Positions 42,979 through 52,617 of a DNA stretch of 64,000 nt are shown here, piece by piece (position 1 is the stretch's first letter; every line of letters starts with the position of its first letter). Below the pieces are notes generated by a model. That model was not told the origin of the DNA, made no database searches, and saw only the letters and a program-made list of their open reading frames with translations. Source of the stretch: Flavobacterium sp. UBA7680 (GTDB taxonomy: Bacteria; Bacteroidota; Bacteroidia; Flavobacteriales; Flavobacteriaceae); the NCBI RefSeq assembly GCF_002482975.1, contig NZ_DLHA01000024.1, positions 921-64,920 of the forward strand, written 5' to 3'. Both the position numbers and the translations under genes were made by a program.

Positions 42979-45195
42979 TCAATTACGGCTTAAATTTTTC
43001 CATACTTCGATACCCGCTTTACCCCATTTAATAGAAGCAAGAACGTCAAGATCACCATCATTATCAATGTCCTGTAGTTCAATACTGTTTAAATCTGGTA
43101 CAGGACACAAAGTCTTTGGTGTAAAATTACCTGACTTGTCGTTTAATAAGCAGATTATAGAATATTGATAGCTAAAACCAATATCCTGGCTAAATCCTTC
43201 AGCTAAATCATATTTATTAGCCAGGCATACAATATCGTCATAACCGTCTCCATTAATATCTCCAATTCTTATTATATCAATGCCAAAATCAACTGGGATA
43301 ACTTTACTTTGCCATTGTCCATTGTTATACTTTAACCATTTGAGACTGCTTGAAAACATTATACAGTCAGATGAATTACTATTGTCTACTTTTGCTTTAT
43401 AAATGCCTTTTATAAATTGATCTTCAAACGGACTTGATTTTTTCTCCCATTTTTCATTCCCCAGATAGTTGAACCACGTTTTTGAATCCAGATCAACTAA
43501 ATCGTCTGTTTTATCTCCATTTACATCCCAAACAGCAATTTTAGGGAATGCCTCTTTAGTTTCTGTAACCATAGTTCTGTTTTTGCTAAAAACACCATTT
43601 CCACTATTCTTATAGATATAAAAACCTCGTATTTCATCTGTCCAATAGTCTACAGCAAGATCTTTGTTGCCATCATTATCATAGTCAATAATTTCAAAGT
43701 TTATAAGCCTTTCCTTTTCGTCATGTATAATGGTGAAATGATTAAATTTTATATTTCCTTCATTTTTAAACCATCCTAGTTTTCCATTTTCGCTATCTTC
43801 TGAACATATTACTAAATCATCTTTTCCATCATTATCAATATCGGCACATTTTAGATTTTGAATTTTAAAAGGGCTTCTTGCCAATTCTAATGTTTCTGAA
43901 TATTTTCCTTTATTGTCTATCAAAGTATAGAATAATTCATTGTTATAATAGCCTACAATATCTTTGGTGCCGTTATTGTCTAAATCAGTAAAAAGAAAGC
44001 CGGAGCAATCAGATTTTACAACCCACGTGTGTTTTTCTTTTACTGTTCCATTTTTTTGTTGTAGCACCATTGTGAATCGCGGTCTGATTTGTTCGTTATC
44101 GTCATCATAAAACAATACATCTTTTATTTTGTCACCATCAAAATCTTCAAAAAAGAATATTTTAGATCCGTTACTATTTGGTAATAAACTTTTCTGATTT
44201 TTGATAAAAACATTATTCCCTTTATTCTCTGCCCAGTTGACAAAAGTATATTGATTTTGTTGTGTAAAATAAGCGATGTCAAGATCTCCGTCTGAATCAA
44301 AATCTCCAAGTTCAAAACTCTCCAGTTCAAGGGAACTAATTAGTGTATGTGTTTTTCCGAAACCGCCTTTACTATTTCTTTCGATCCAATATATACCAGG
44401 ATTATTATAGTTTTCTGAATACACTAAATCCAAATCCCCATCTTTATCCATATCCATTAGCGTAAAATTATCCATTCCCGAAGTTGTAAGGATAATGGTG
44501 TCTACTAAAACATATTTATTCCCTTTGTAAGAATAGATTTTTAAAGAACGTTTCTCACCATTTTCATTTGAATAAGTTGGCACCAGCAGTTCCTGAATCC
44601 CATCTTTATTTATATCAATTCCCAAAACAAAAGATAAATCACGGAAATTATCGTTGAAGGTCTGGAAATAGGTATACTGCTGATTTTTATTGCCTATGTA
44701 GGCAATTGGCACTCCTCTTAGACCAGAGATAATAATATCACAAATACCATCAGAATTGGCATCGTATAAATACAATTTAGCATACTCAGAAGGATTATAG
44801 GTTATTTTATTTTTTTGTTCTTTTTTGGAGAAACCTTTCGGGCTATTGATAAAAATCGCTATTTCACCACTTTTATATAGTACGACAATATCTAAGTCTT
44901 TGTCGCCGTCAATGTCTTCAATACTATAGTGTTCATACTCTTTTTTGCTGTCTCCTATAACCACCATTTTTTGTTTTTTGCCATGACCATCATTAAAATA
45001 CAAATATGGAAAAGCTAATACATCCAAATCACCATCATTATCGGCGTCAAAAGTTTTGATGCGCCCATACCCGAAACCAGGCCCGTTAATTAGTTCACCA
45101 GGTCCAAAATTTTGGGCAGAACAATATTGGCTGATACAAACTAACAAAAAAATAAAAATAAATAAATGGCATTTAGCATTTAAAGGTAATTTCAT
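42979..45195 (-). CDS. Secreted FG-GAP/VCBS repeat protein
   Basis: 738 residues. Signal peptide about 1-28, ending YCSAQ. It consists of about a dozen FG-GAP-type repeats with calcium-binding DxDxDGxxD motifs, for example DADNDGDLDV, DMDKDGDLD, DIDNDGKDD and DIDNDGDLDV, which would fold as a beta-propeller or pair of propellers. No T9SS sorting domain is visible at its end (WKNLSRN), so its export route beyond the periplasm is unclear. Function is not assignable; adhesion or polysaccharide binding is possible. Confidence 0.82.
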   Translation of the reverse strand: MKLPLNAKCHLFIFIFLLVCISQYCSAQNFGPGELINGPGFGYGRIKTFDADNDGDLDVLAFPYLYFNDGHGKKQKMVVIGDSKKEYEHYSIEDIDGDKDLDIVVLYKSGEIAIFINSPKGFSKKEQKNKITYNPSEYAKLYLYDANSDGICDIIISGLRGVPIAYIGNKNQQYTYFQTFNDNFRDLSFVLGIDINKDGIQELLVPTYSNENGEKRSLKIYSYKGNKYVLVDTIILTTSGMDNFTLMDMDKDGDLDLVYSENYNNPGIYWIERNSKGGFGKTHTLISSLELESFELGDFDSDGDLDIAYFTQQNQYTFVNWAENKGNNVFIKNQKSLLPNSNGSKIFFFEDFDGDKIKDVLFYDDDNEQIRPRFTMVLQQKNGTVKEKHTWVVKSDCSGFLFTDLDNNGTKDIVGYYNNELFYTLIDNKGKYSETLELARSPFKIQNLKCADIDNDGKDDLVICSEDSENGKLGWFKNEGNIKFNHFTIIHDEKERLINFEIIDYDNDGNKDLAVDYWTDEIRGFYIYKNSGNGVFSKNRTMVTETKEAFPKIAVWDVNGDKTDDLVDLDSKTWFNYLGNEKWEKKSSPFEDQFIKGIYKAKVDNSNSSDCIMFSSSLKWLKYNNGQWQSKVIPVDFGIDIIRIGDINGDGYDDIVCLANKYDLAEGFSQDIGFSYQYSIICLLNDKSGNFTPKTLCPVPDLNSIELQDIDNDGDLDVLASIKWGKAGIEVWKNLSRN

Positions 45196-45366
45196 AGAAT
45201 TAGAATTCTTAAATTATGTTAATAAAGCCTACTCTAGTTTTTATGACTTCCAGAGTTCTACTGAGTTTTTAGAAACAAATTTAATTTTTTTTATATGTTT
45301 CTTATTATTAATGAGATATTTCGTTGAAGATTTTAGAATAAAAAAATATGTCGTACCATAGTTACC

Positions 45367-45406
45367 AAAAACGGCCAAATATATAAGTATATATTTGGCC
45401 GTTTTT
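45367..45406. terminator. Bidirectional 19-bp hairpin terminator
   Basis: AAAAACGGCCAAATATATA (45367-45385) and its exact complement (45388-45406) have a two-base loop. U-runs arise on both strands; on the minus strand it ends the porin transcript. Confidence 0.85.
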
Positions 45407-45431
45407 TATTGAAATGAGGTATATGATTTTA

Positions 45432-46070
45432 TTAAAAAAAATACCCAATCGTGACTTGAAAAACCCTATTTTTCATATCATTATTTATAAAACGATTGAC
45501 ATCACTTTCTTTAAAAACATTCGAATACGAAATATTATATCTTAAGTCAGTATAAAATTTATCTTTGAATTGATAGCCCAATCCAAAATTTACAGAGGCA
45601 TCTATACCGCTTGAATAATCACTCAGGTCAAAACTTTCCTTATTTCGATACCCTAAAAAATTGTCTTCGTACTTATTTTTAGCTTTAAAAAGAATTCCTA
45701 GTTGAGGCCCCGCTTGAAGGCTTAATCCATTTAGAACAAAATATTTCAGCATAACCGGAATATTTAAGTAATTCAATTCGATAGTGCCATTATAGTTTGA
45801 ATTTATTACATCTTTATCAGAAAAAGAATGTTTGGTTCCCTGCTGGCTGTAAAGTAACTCTGGTTGAAGTGAAAATCTTTTCGTAAGCGGAATTTCTACC
45901 ATTGCACCTGCTGTAAACCCAGTTTTTGATGATGAATTTAATTCACTTTCATCGCAAGTCAGGGTTGAAATATTTAAACCTGCTTTTAGCCCCACTTTAA
46001 CTTTTTGATCTTGAGCTATAGCTGTGGCACACAAAAAAAGTGCGCTTAAAATTAGCATTGATTTTTTCAT
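45432..46070 (-). CDS. Porin-family outer-membrane beta-barrel (PorT-like)
   Basis: 212 residues from the ATG at 46070, which gives a clean signal peptide (MKKSMLILSALFLCATAIAQ). A longer frame to 46178 would put 36 unlikely residues ahead of it. The body shows KVGLKAGLNIST, PLTKRFSLQPELLYSQQG and a terminal VFQVTIGYFF strand, typical of small barrel proteins of the PF13568 type. Outer-membrane location is inferred. It follows the protease gene by 77 bases across a hairpin. Confidence 0.85.
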   Translation of the reverse strand: MKKSMLILSALFLCATAIAQDQKVKVGLKAGLNISTLTCDESELNSSSKTGFTAGAMVEIPLTKRFSLQPELLYSQQGTKHSFSDKDVINSNYNGTIELNYLNIPVMLKYFVLNGLSLQAGPQLGILFKAKNKYEDNFLGYRNKESFDLSDYSSGIDASVNFGLGYQFKDKFYTDLRYNISYSNVFKESDVNRFINNDMKNRVFQVTIGYFF

Positions 46071-46086
46071 TGCATTTTGTTTTTTT

Positions 46087-46122
46087 AGATTGGCAGCTCT
46101 GAAACAGGAGAGCTGCCAATCT
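46087..46122. repeat. 14-bp perfect hairpin between protease and porin genes
   Basis: AGATTGGCAGCTCT and its complement enclose eight bases. On the minus strand it is followed by A rather than U, so it is not a standard terminator for the protease gene; it may modulate porin expression or protect RNA ends. Confidence 0.6.
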
Positions 46123-46147
46123 ATATTATTTTTACTTTTTAATGATT

Positions 46148-49100
46148 TTAGCTGTATATTTTTTGCCTTGTATTGCATTCTAAAACATAAACTCCAGGAT
46201 TTAATGTGCTTACATTTATATTTGAAGGCATACTTGCATACGTTTTACTAAACACAGTTTTACCATCTGTGGTGTAAATTTTGATTTGTGTTTCTCCTTC
46301 AGCCTTATCTGCTAAAAAGATGTTTAGGTTATCTATAACAGGATTAGGAAATACTCTAAAAGCTTTTGTTATTTTACCCAGTATCATACCTTTTGAATCA
46401 AACGGCGCCGATATTGCACTATTACAGCCATTATTATTTATAATTTGTAAGCTGTAATTTCCTTCCCAAATTGTAATGATCGATTTTTGGGTCGCATTTG
46501 GTATTGGTCTGTCGTTTAAATACCATTGATACGAAGCAGCTTCGACCGAAGAAGTTAATTTTTTATCTCCCACAGCTATAATCTCTGGTACAATATTGTT
46601 TTCGGAAATAGAAATACTGGTGTTGAAAGTTTTTCCAATACCATTTCCATTGTAAACCGTTACATAATAATTACCACTTTCTGTTGTAGTATAAGTAGGT
46701 TCTGTTGAGCCGTTAAACCATTCGTATGATTCATAATTTCCCGGAGATAAAACAACTTCAGGGCCACATACATTACCGCTTACTAATTCAGATTCAAAAG
46801 TATCGAATGCAGCAGTTATAGTCTGTGTTAATGTACATCCGTTTTTCATTACAGCAGTTATAGTATAATCTCCTGCTTTATTTATTTCTATATCGTTTGT
46901 AGTTTCACCTGTGCTCCATTGATAGGAAAGGACATCTAATTTTTTGATGTTAAAATTAGTTCCCGCATCAATGTATAGGCTTTTTCCTGTGTATCCGTAT
47001 ATAATTGGGTTGTCAAATATTTTAAAATTTGATGAAACTTCCTGATAAATAAAATTCTTTATTTCATTATTGTTCGCAATAGCATCGTTTTCTAATTTTG
47101 CCACCACATTGAAAACATGTGAATCACCGCTTGTATCAAGCTTAGGCTGTTTTTTGAAAATATATTCTATGCTTTGACCAACTGGAATTGCAGCATTGAT
47201 AAGTTCTGAAATAGTTTCAGCGGTATTAGCATATTCTAAATCTAATTGAATAGCATTTTCTTTTATTGCAATTTGTCCTTCATTGGTTAGCTTAACTTTA
47301 AATTCAGAACCGCCACACACATCTTTTGGTGACAAAATTTGAACAGATACATCTAAAAGAGGATCATTAATTACTTGTAAATCATCAAAAACCATATAAG
47401 AATAACCGGCTGCTTTGGCATGTCTAAATCTAAACATTACAGATTTTCCGGCATATTTGTTTAAACTCACAGTTCCTTTCTGCCAATCTTTATCAACATA
47501 AATTCCTTGTTTAGAAGCTCTCCATACTTCCTGCCATTCACCTCCCGTCGTTTTAATATCAACAATAAGGGCATTGAGATAATTACTTTGCAGCGCATAA
47601 TAAAATTCTAATGCTGTTGCTTTGTTAGATAAGGTATATAATGGAGTTATTAATTCTCCATAAGCAGAATAATTTTCTAACTGATTGTAGAGCATAGTTG
47701 CAGCAGTATCGCCGGTGTGATCTTTTTTAGGCAGTGCTAAAAAGGTATTGTCAGGCTGAACAACTGCTCGCCAGGGATAATTTTCATCACTTTGATTGGA
47801 AACAAATCCTTTTGACCCAAACAATGAACCTTGAGATAAGTTTGAAAAAGGTTCAAAATCTAAGTTTGGCGCTTTTGGCATAACCTGAAAAGCTTGTGTA
47901 AGGCTTTCTGCTTTTTCTTTTGCTTGTCCGTTTACAATTAATTTTACTGTAATCTCATAATTTCCTGCTGGAAGTATTGGCAGACCGTCTATTTGATAAG
48001 CAATTGTTTGATATTGCAATAAGTTAGTATTTCTATCTGATACAATTGGTTCACCTACCATTTTACCATTTTGTGTAATCTGATATTCGATCGTAACCTT
48101 GTCAATTGTATTGTAAAATAAATTTTTTGCGCTTACAAAAAATTCATGTGATGGTTCATCTTCACATACATTTTCTGGAACACTTAAGTTAGACAATTGA
48201 AGATATTCGGCGGTGTCTTTAATTTGAATATTGTCTACTGCAAAACCGCTGGCAAACAATCCGTTGTCGTCATGCTGAAATGCAACAAGAACACAAGAAT
48301 TTCCTGCATAAGCACTTAAATCTACCTGATATTCGATCCAATTATTGATATAAGGCATTTGAAAAATAGTGTTCCAGTTTTTACCTCCATCGGTACTTAC
48401 TTTTACATATCCGTCAGAAAGTCCTGCGCCATCTCCAAAACCATCAAATGTTAAGTGTGCTTCTTTATAATTGCTTAAATCAAATACGGGAGAAATCAAC
48501 ATATCGTTTGATGAGTCACAATTACATTTATCATCATTGCTGGCCATAAAATGCGAATGCTCTTTAATACGCCATCCCGGAGAATCTAAATCAGTATTTG
48601 TTCCGTATTTCCAGCCGCCACTGTTCTTGTTTTCAGATGTTCTCCATCCTTTGTATTTAGAAACATCTTCAAAATCCATAATGTACGGAAGAACAGATAT
48701 TTTCATATCATTATTACTCCAGTTATCATAATTAAAAGTAAACGTATTATTATCTGGCTTAATATCCTTACTCTCGGGATCAGGAAAAACAGAAACCGAA
48801 ATAGTATTTTCGCCTATATTTTTTAAATTGATATTTGGGATAGAGTAGGTTATAGTATCTCTGAATTTAGCAAAAACTAATTGGGCCTTTTCAGTTTTAG
48901 AAAAAACCTCTTTTTGTTCACTATCTAAAATTTTTACCGTAACATTTACCTGTTCGCTTGTGGTTGCAAAATTATTAATGATTTGAGCCTTTATAGTAGC
49001 ATTATTATTGTTAACAGTACAAGTTCCGGCATCTATATTTGCAGCAATAACTTCTAAATCATAAGGAGCGTTGCTTACTACAATATTGTCTATAAATGCT

Positions 49101-52100
49101 CCTAAAAAGCCATCATTATAATCATCTGTAACTACACGAAAACGAATTGCTCCTTTTTTACCCGAAAGCTCATTTAAATGTACTGTTATTGGTGCTTTTT
49201 CGAAACTATTGTTAATTCCTGTAAACCAAGGCCCGGATAACAAGTTGTTGAAATGTATTGTTTCCGGATAATCGATGCCTGTAACTTTTTGCCAGTTTTG
49301 ATTGTCTTCAGAATATTCAACAATTAATCCGTCATAACCTTTATGAAATAGAGAAATTATATCAAACTCAACGTACGGAAAGGCAACATTGGTAAAATCA
49401 AATGTTGGCGATTGCAATGTAAAATCAGCATTAAGCGCCATTCTTTCGCCATAATTAGCCAGATTGACCGTTACCCATAAATATTTTGAATTAGTATCTC
49501 TAAATGAATAAGGAGTTGGCTGCCATATAAATTTTTGATTTGTAAGTATTGATTTTGAATACCATCCGCCAGGAGTTCCTTCAAAACCTTCATAATATGG
49601 AAATTCAGTTATAATGCCGTTATAAACTGCATTGACTATGCTGTTATTAGTTGTTACGGGGTCTTGGCTGTATGTTACAAAAGCTTCATAAGTGTGCAGA
49701 CCGGCTGCAGATAAATCGATAGTGACACCAAAAGGAATTGTCATTTCTGAGTTCATTTTTAGGGCTGTTTCTAATGTAATTTCTTTCCAGATTATTTCAT
49801 CTTGCTGAAGTGTATTATGATATCCTATTTTTATTGGAGAACCCGCCGGGATATTCTGACAGCCCAAATTATAAACCGTAACAGCTAACGGATGATTTGC
49901 CGAAAGTACGCCGCCTGTATATTCCGGAAGATTTAGCCCTGTGACTTTAAGATCAAAATCTTTTTGACCAGGAGGAACTACTAAATTTGAAACAAAAGAA
50001 ACCCCATCTTTTACGCCAAACTCTTCAATAGCTTTAAAGTCAAGTTTAACTTCGACATAATTTACAGTTGTTGCACCTACTTCGTAAGGAATCTGATCTT
50101 GTATTTTTATAGTTGTTTCTTCACCTATGCCTAAATCTTTATCAAAACTAATAAAACTGTCATTTGTATAAAGAGATCTAAACCTGCCGCCAAAAGACGG
50201 TATCATTAATCTTAATTTATAATTTAAATTTTCGTTTGCTTTAATAATTACAGATCCGGTATTTTTAATTGTAACATAAAATGGTTCGTCACCTTTTAAA
50301 GGGCCACAAATGGCTATAGGTTTTTGAACAGAAACCAGTGTTATTTGTTTTTCTGTAAATCGAGCCCCAACACCAATTGCGTACCATGCATTGGTAACTT
50401 GTTTGTATTCTTCAGAGCTTAATCCGTACAAATCTTCTACAGCCATTAAAGTTGCCTGGCGCATATCATTAAAGTTAGAAGAAGGAGATAAATATTCGGT
50501 AAGGGTTATATAGGCGATTTTTTCTGCTTTGGCAAGACCAATAGCTTTTACATCATAACTATTATTAAGATCATTTATGCCTTGACCGCCCTCGCTTAAA
50601 AGGTAAAACCAGTAATTTGTAATACCGCTGTTAATGTGTACACCTCCGTTATCAAAATTAGTGTTTAATGGATTTGCCCAATTTTTTCCGCCATAAGTGT
50701 CGGGTTGGTTTTGTGCTTTTGGGTTCGACATATTTCTCATGCTTCCATGTTTATACATTTCGTTACCCAGCATCCAAATGTTTTCTTTAGTATCTTTTCC
50801 AACATAAAATTCAACAGAAACACCAAAAATATCGCTGAAAGATTCGTTTATAGCACCCGATTCTCCCTGATAAATTAAACCTGCAGAAAACTGTGTTACA
50901 GCATGCGTTAGTTCATGTGCTGTAATACCCAGACCAACAAAAGGCGAGTTATTGTTTCCGTCACCAAATTGTGCCCAGCCGCCAGTCCATGCCGCATTTT
51001 CGACATTAGTGCCTAAATGTGCAAGGCCAATAACTTCCATCCCGTTGTTATCAACACTATTTCGATCAAATTTTTCAGCGTAATAGTCTATGGTTTTTTG
51101 CATGCCCCAGTGAATATCTATTGCAGCTTCGTCATGATTTTTATTATAGAGTTCATTCCAAATGTTGTCTTCATCGATAAACTCTGTAATTACTTCATCT
51201 GATGCACGATTGGCATGGTTCATATTTAAAGTAAAAATGGGAACTTTATATTTTCCTTGTATGGCTTCTAGTCTGTAACCGTCAGAATATTGTTTAGTAT
51301 TAAAAGTGACGTCACCGGCATATCGTGCTTTTCCTTTACCCGGACTTTGCCCCGGAATATTAACATCACGATTTAAATCCAGTGTCAATATTGTTTTTCC
51401 TGAGTTGGCATCAACATAGATTGTCTGGCTGGACTGCGGATTGGTCGCATAAATATCAAATTTCCATGTTAGATGATATTCTGTTAATTGTGGAGAAAAT
51501 TCAGGCCCAACATATACGAGTTCACCCTGCGGTTTTGTGCTTATTTTTTTATTAAGTATAGAACCTATTTTTTTACTCTCCCAAATATATTGCTTGGCAT
51601 TTACGGTTTTAAGAGCATTTTGTAAAGCTGTTGCAGCACTTATTTTATAATTACTGTTTGCAGGTAATTTTTTAGCAGTATAACCAAAGGCGTCAATTTT
51701 GGTTTTATTTTCCCTAATCTTATAAATTACTCCTTCAACCGGAATTGAATTATGCTGCTGCTGATAAGTAGCAAGGATTCTGCCATGATTATCAGAAATT
51801 GATTTTAACTGCATTTTATCAGATCCTGTTAAATCAAAGTCTTCCTTTTTAACTTCAAATATATTTTTTACAGTTAAATTGGAAGACTTGGCAAATGATT
51901 TAACTTTTGTGCTGACTGAATCTTGCGTTTTGCCAGCAGAGCCTACAAGTTTTTTTTCAAATAATTTTTGGCTTTGTTGTGCTTGTTTTTTGATTGATTC
52001 GCTTTCTGCTGCAGAAAGTTCAATACCATTTATCTTTTCTTCTTTTTGAGAGAAAAGATTATCTGCATCATTATGCGGGTTTAAATTCGATTTCTTGGTA

Positions 52101-52255
52101 CTTTTTTCTACTGCATTATTTGTAACAGACATTGCTGCCGTACTTGGGTTGTTTTTGTTTGTATTTTGAAAAATGGACTGTGCCATTCCTGTGGAACAGG
52201 TAAAAAAACTTAACAAAATAAACAAATACCTGACTTTTAAGTAAATGTGGTTCAT
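46148..52255 (-). CDS. Large secreted M4 (thermolysin-like) metalloprotease, T9SS cargo
   Basis: 2035 residues. Signal peptide about 1-26, propeptide with FTP and PepSY features (about 110-300), then the M4 domain: HELTH with His447, Glu448, His451, third zinc ligand Glu471 in GAINESFSD, and the later HINSGI histidine. CARDB-like, MAM or jelly-roll-like and Ig-like modules follow. The end has the T9SS type A sorting domain (VFPNPVIDNLNI, IKIYTTDGKTVF, LNPGVYVLE) but stops in ECNTRQKIYS. One frame over, the DNA encodes the usual ending NAIQGKKYTAKIIKK with stop at 46132-46134, so one inserted base has altered the last residues. Its secretion may be impaired unless this is a read error. Confidence 0.88.
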   Translation of the reverse strand: MNHIYLKVRYLFILLSFFTCSTGMAQSIFQNTNKNNPSTAAMSVTNNAVEKSTKKSNLNPHNDADNLFSQKEEKINGIELSAAESESIKKQAQQSQKLFEKKLVGSAGKTQDSVSTKVKSFAKSSNLTVKNIFEVKKEDFDLTGSDKMQLKSISDNHGRILATYQQQHNSIPVEGVIYKIRENKTKIDAFGYTAKKLPANSNYKISAATALQNALKTVNAKQYIWESKKIGSILNKKISTKPQGELVYVGPEFSPQLTEYHLTWKFDIYATNPQSSQTIYVDANSGKTILTLDLNRDVNIPGQSPGKGKARYAGDVTFNTKQYSDGYRLEAIQGKYKVPIFTLNMNHANRASDEVITEFIDEDNIWNELYNKNHDEAAIDIHWGMQKTIDYYAEKFDRNSVDNNGMEVIGLAHLGTNVENAAWTGGWAQFGDGNNNSPFVGLGITAHELTHAVTQFSAGLIYQGESGAINESFSDIFGVSVEFYVGKDTKENIWMLGNEMYKHGSMRNMSNPKAQNQPDTYGGKNWANPLNTNFDNGGVHINSGITNYWFYLLSEGGQGINDLNNSYDVKAIGLAKAEKIAYITLTEYLSPSSNFNDMRQATLMAVEDLYGLSSEEYKQVTNAWYAIGVGARFTEKQITLVSVQKPIAICGPLKGDEPFYVTIKNTGSVIIKANENLNYKLRLMIPSFGGRFRSLYTNDSFISFDKDLGIGEETTIKIQDQIPYEVGATTVNYVEVKLDFKAIEEFGVKDGVSFVSNLVVPPGQKDFDLKVTGLNLPEYTGGVLSANHPLAVTVYNLGCQNIPAGSPIKIGYHNTLQQDEIIWKEITLETALKMNSEMTIPFGVTIDLSAAGLHTYEAFVTYSQDPVTTNNSIVNAVYNGIITEFPYYEGFEGTPGGWYSKSILTNQKFIWQPTPYSFRDTNSKYLWVTVNLANYGERMALNADFTLQSPTFDFTNVAFPYVEFDIISLFHKGYDGLIVEYSEDNQNWQKVTGIDYPETIHFNNLLSGPWFTGINNSFEKAPITVHLNELSGKKGAIRFRVVTDDYNDGFLGAFIDNIVVSNAPYDLEVIAANIDAGTCTVNNNNATIKAQIINNFATTSEQVNVTVKILDSEQKEVFSKTEKAQLVFAKFRDTITYSIPNINLKNIGENTISVSVFPDPESKDIKPDNNTFTFNYDNWSNNDMKISVLPYIMDFEDVSKYKGWRTSENKNSGGWKYGTNTDLDSPGWRIKEHSHFMASNDDKCNCDSSNDMLISPVFDLSNYKEAHLTFDGFGDGAGLSDGYVKVSTDGGKNWNTIFQMPYINNWIEYQVDLSAYAGNSCVLVAFQHDDNGLFASGFAVDNIQIKDTAEYLQLSNLSVPENVCEDEPSHEFFVSAKNLFYNTIDKVTIEYQITQNGKMVGEPIVSDRNTNLLQYQTIAYQIDGLPILPAGNYEITVKLIVNGQAKEKAESLTQAFQVMPKAPNLDFEPFSNLSQGSLFGSKGFVSNQSDENYPWRAVVQPDNTFLALPKKDHTGDTAATMLYNQLENYSAYGELITPLYTLSNKATALEFYYALQSNYLNALIVDIKTTGGEWQEVWRASKQGIYVDKDWQKGTVSLNKYAGKSVMFRFRHAKAAGYSYMVFDDLQVINDPLLDVSVQILSPKDVCGGSEFKVKLTNEGQIAIKENAIQLDLEYANTAETISELINAAIPVGQSIEYIFKKQPKLDTSGDSHVFNVVAKLENDAIANNNEIKNFIYQEVSSNFKIFDNPIIYGYTGKSLYIDAGTNFNIKKLDVLSYQWSTGETTNDIEINKAGDYTITAVMKNGCTLTQTITAAFDTFESELVSGNVCGPEVVLSPGNYESYEWFNGSTEPTYTTTESGNYYVTVYNGNGIGKTFNTSISISENNIVPEIIAVGDKKLTSSVEAASYQWYLNDRPIPNATQKSIITIWEGNYSLQIINNNGCNSAISAPFDSKGMILGKITKAFRVFPNPVIDNLNIFLADKAEGETQIKIYTTDGKTVFSKTYASMPSNINVSTLNPGVYVLECNTRQKIYS

Positions 52256-52342
52256 TTCTTTTGATTTTAAATTAATACTATAGTTTGTTGGTAAGTAGAG
52301 ATTGCGCTTAGTAATAGTTTATAGCACAACCATAAAAGAAAA

Positions 52343-52376
52343 TTTAAAAAATCAACTTGGGGGTTGATTTTTTAAA
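52343..52376 (-). promoter_or_regulatory. Leader hairpin upstream of the M4 protease
   Basis: A 14-bp perfect stem (arm ending ATCAAC, loop of six with a C/G run) is followed on the minus strand by a U-rich tract, 88 bases before the start codon: an attenuator-like shape. The region 52256-52617 has no gene; besides this it holds the regulator's terminator. Confidence 0.5.
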
Positions 52377-52565
52377 TCTTTAAGAATTTTCAGGAGGGTA
52401 ATCTTTTTGGTAATTTTTTCTTCTGAAAAATGGAATAAACTTGTGGAAGTTTTTTTAATAGGTTTGGTAAATATAGAACGAACGGATTTTTTTAAAGAAA
52501 AAAGGACTATTACAAAAACACTCTTAGGTAAAAAAATGTTACCTGAAAAACACTCAAAAAAAAAT

Positions 52566-52605
52566 AAACCGAACTAAATCAAGTGATTAGTTCGGTTTGT
52601 TTTTT
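52566..52605. terminator. Bidirectional terminator AAACCGAACTAA
   Basis: AAACCGAACTAA (52566-52577) and TTAGTTCGGTTT (52587-52598) with T-runs on both strands. It ends the minus-strand regulator. Confidence 0.88.
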
Positions 52606-52617
52606 TGTTAAATGGAG

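Noticed and set aside
45056..45361. Plus-strand 101-residue frame at the start of the FG-GAP gene
   Set aside because: Antisense to a signal peptide region and lacks a family pattern.
46071..46178. 36-residue N-terminal extension of the porin-like protein
   Set aside because: A complete signal peptide starts at the internal ATG at 46070, and the extension overlaps the protease 3' end.
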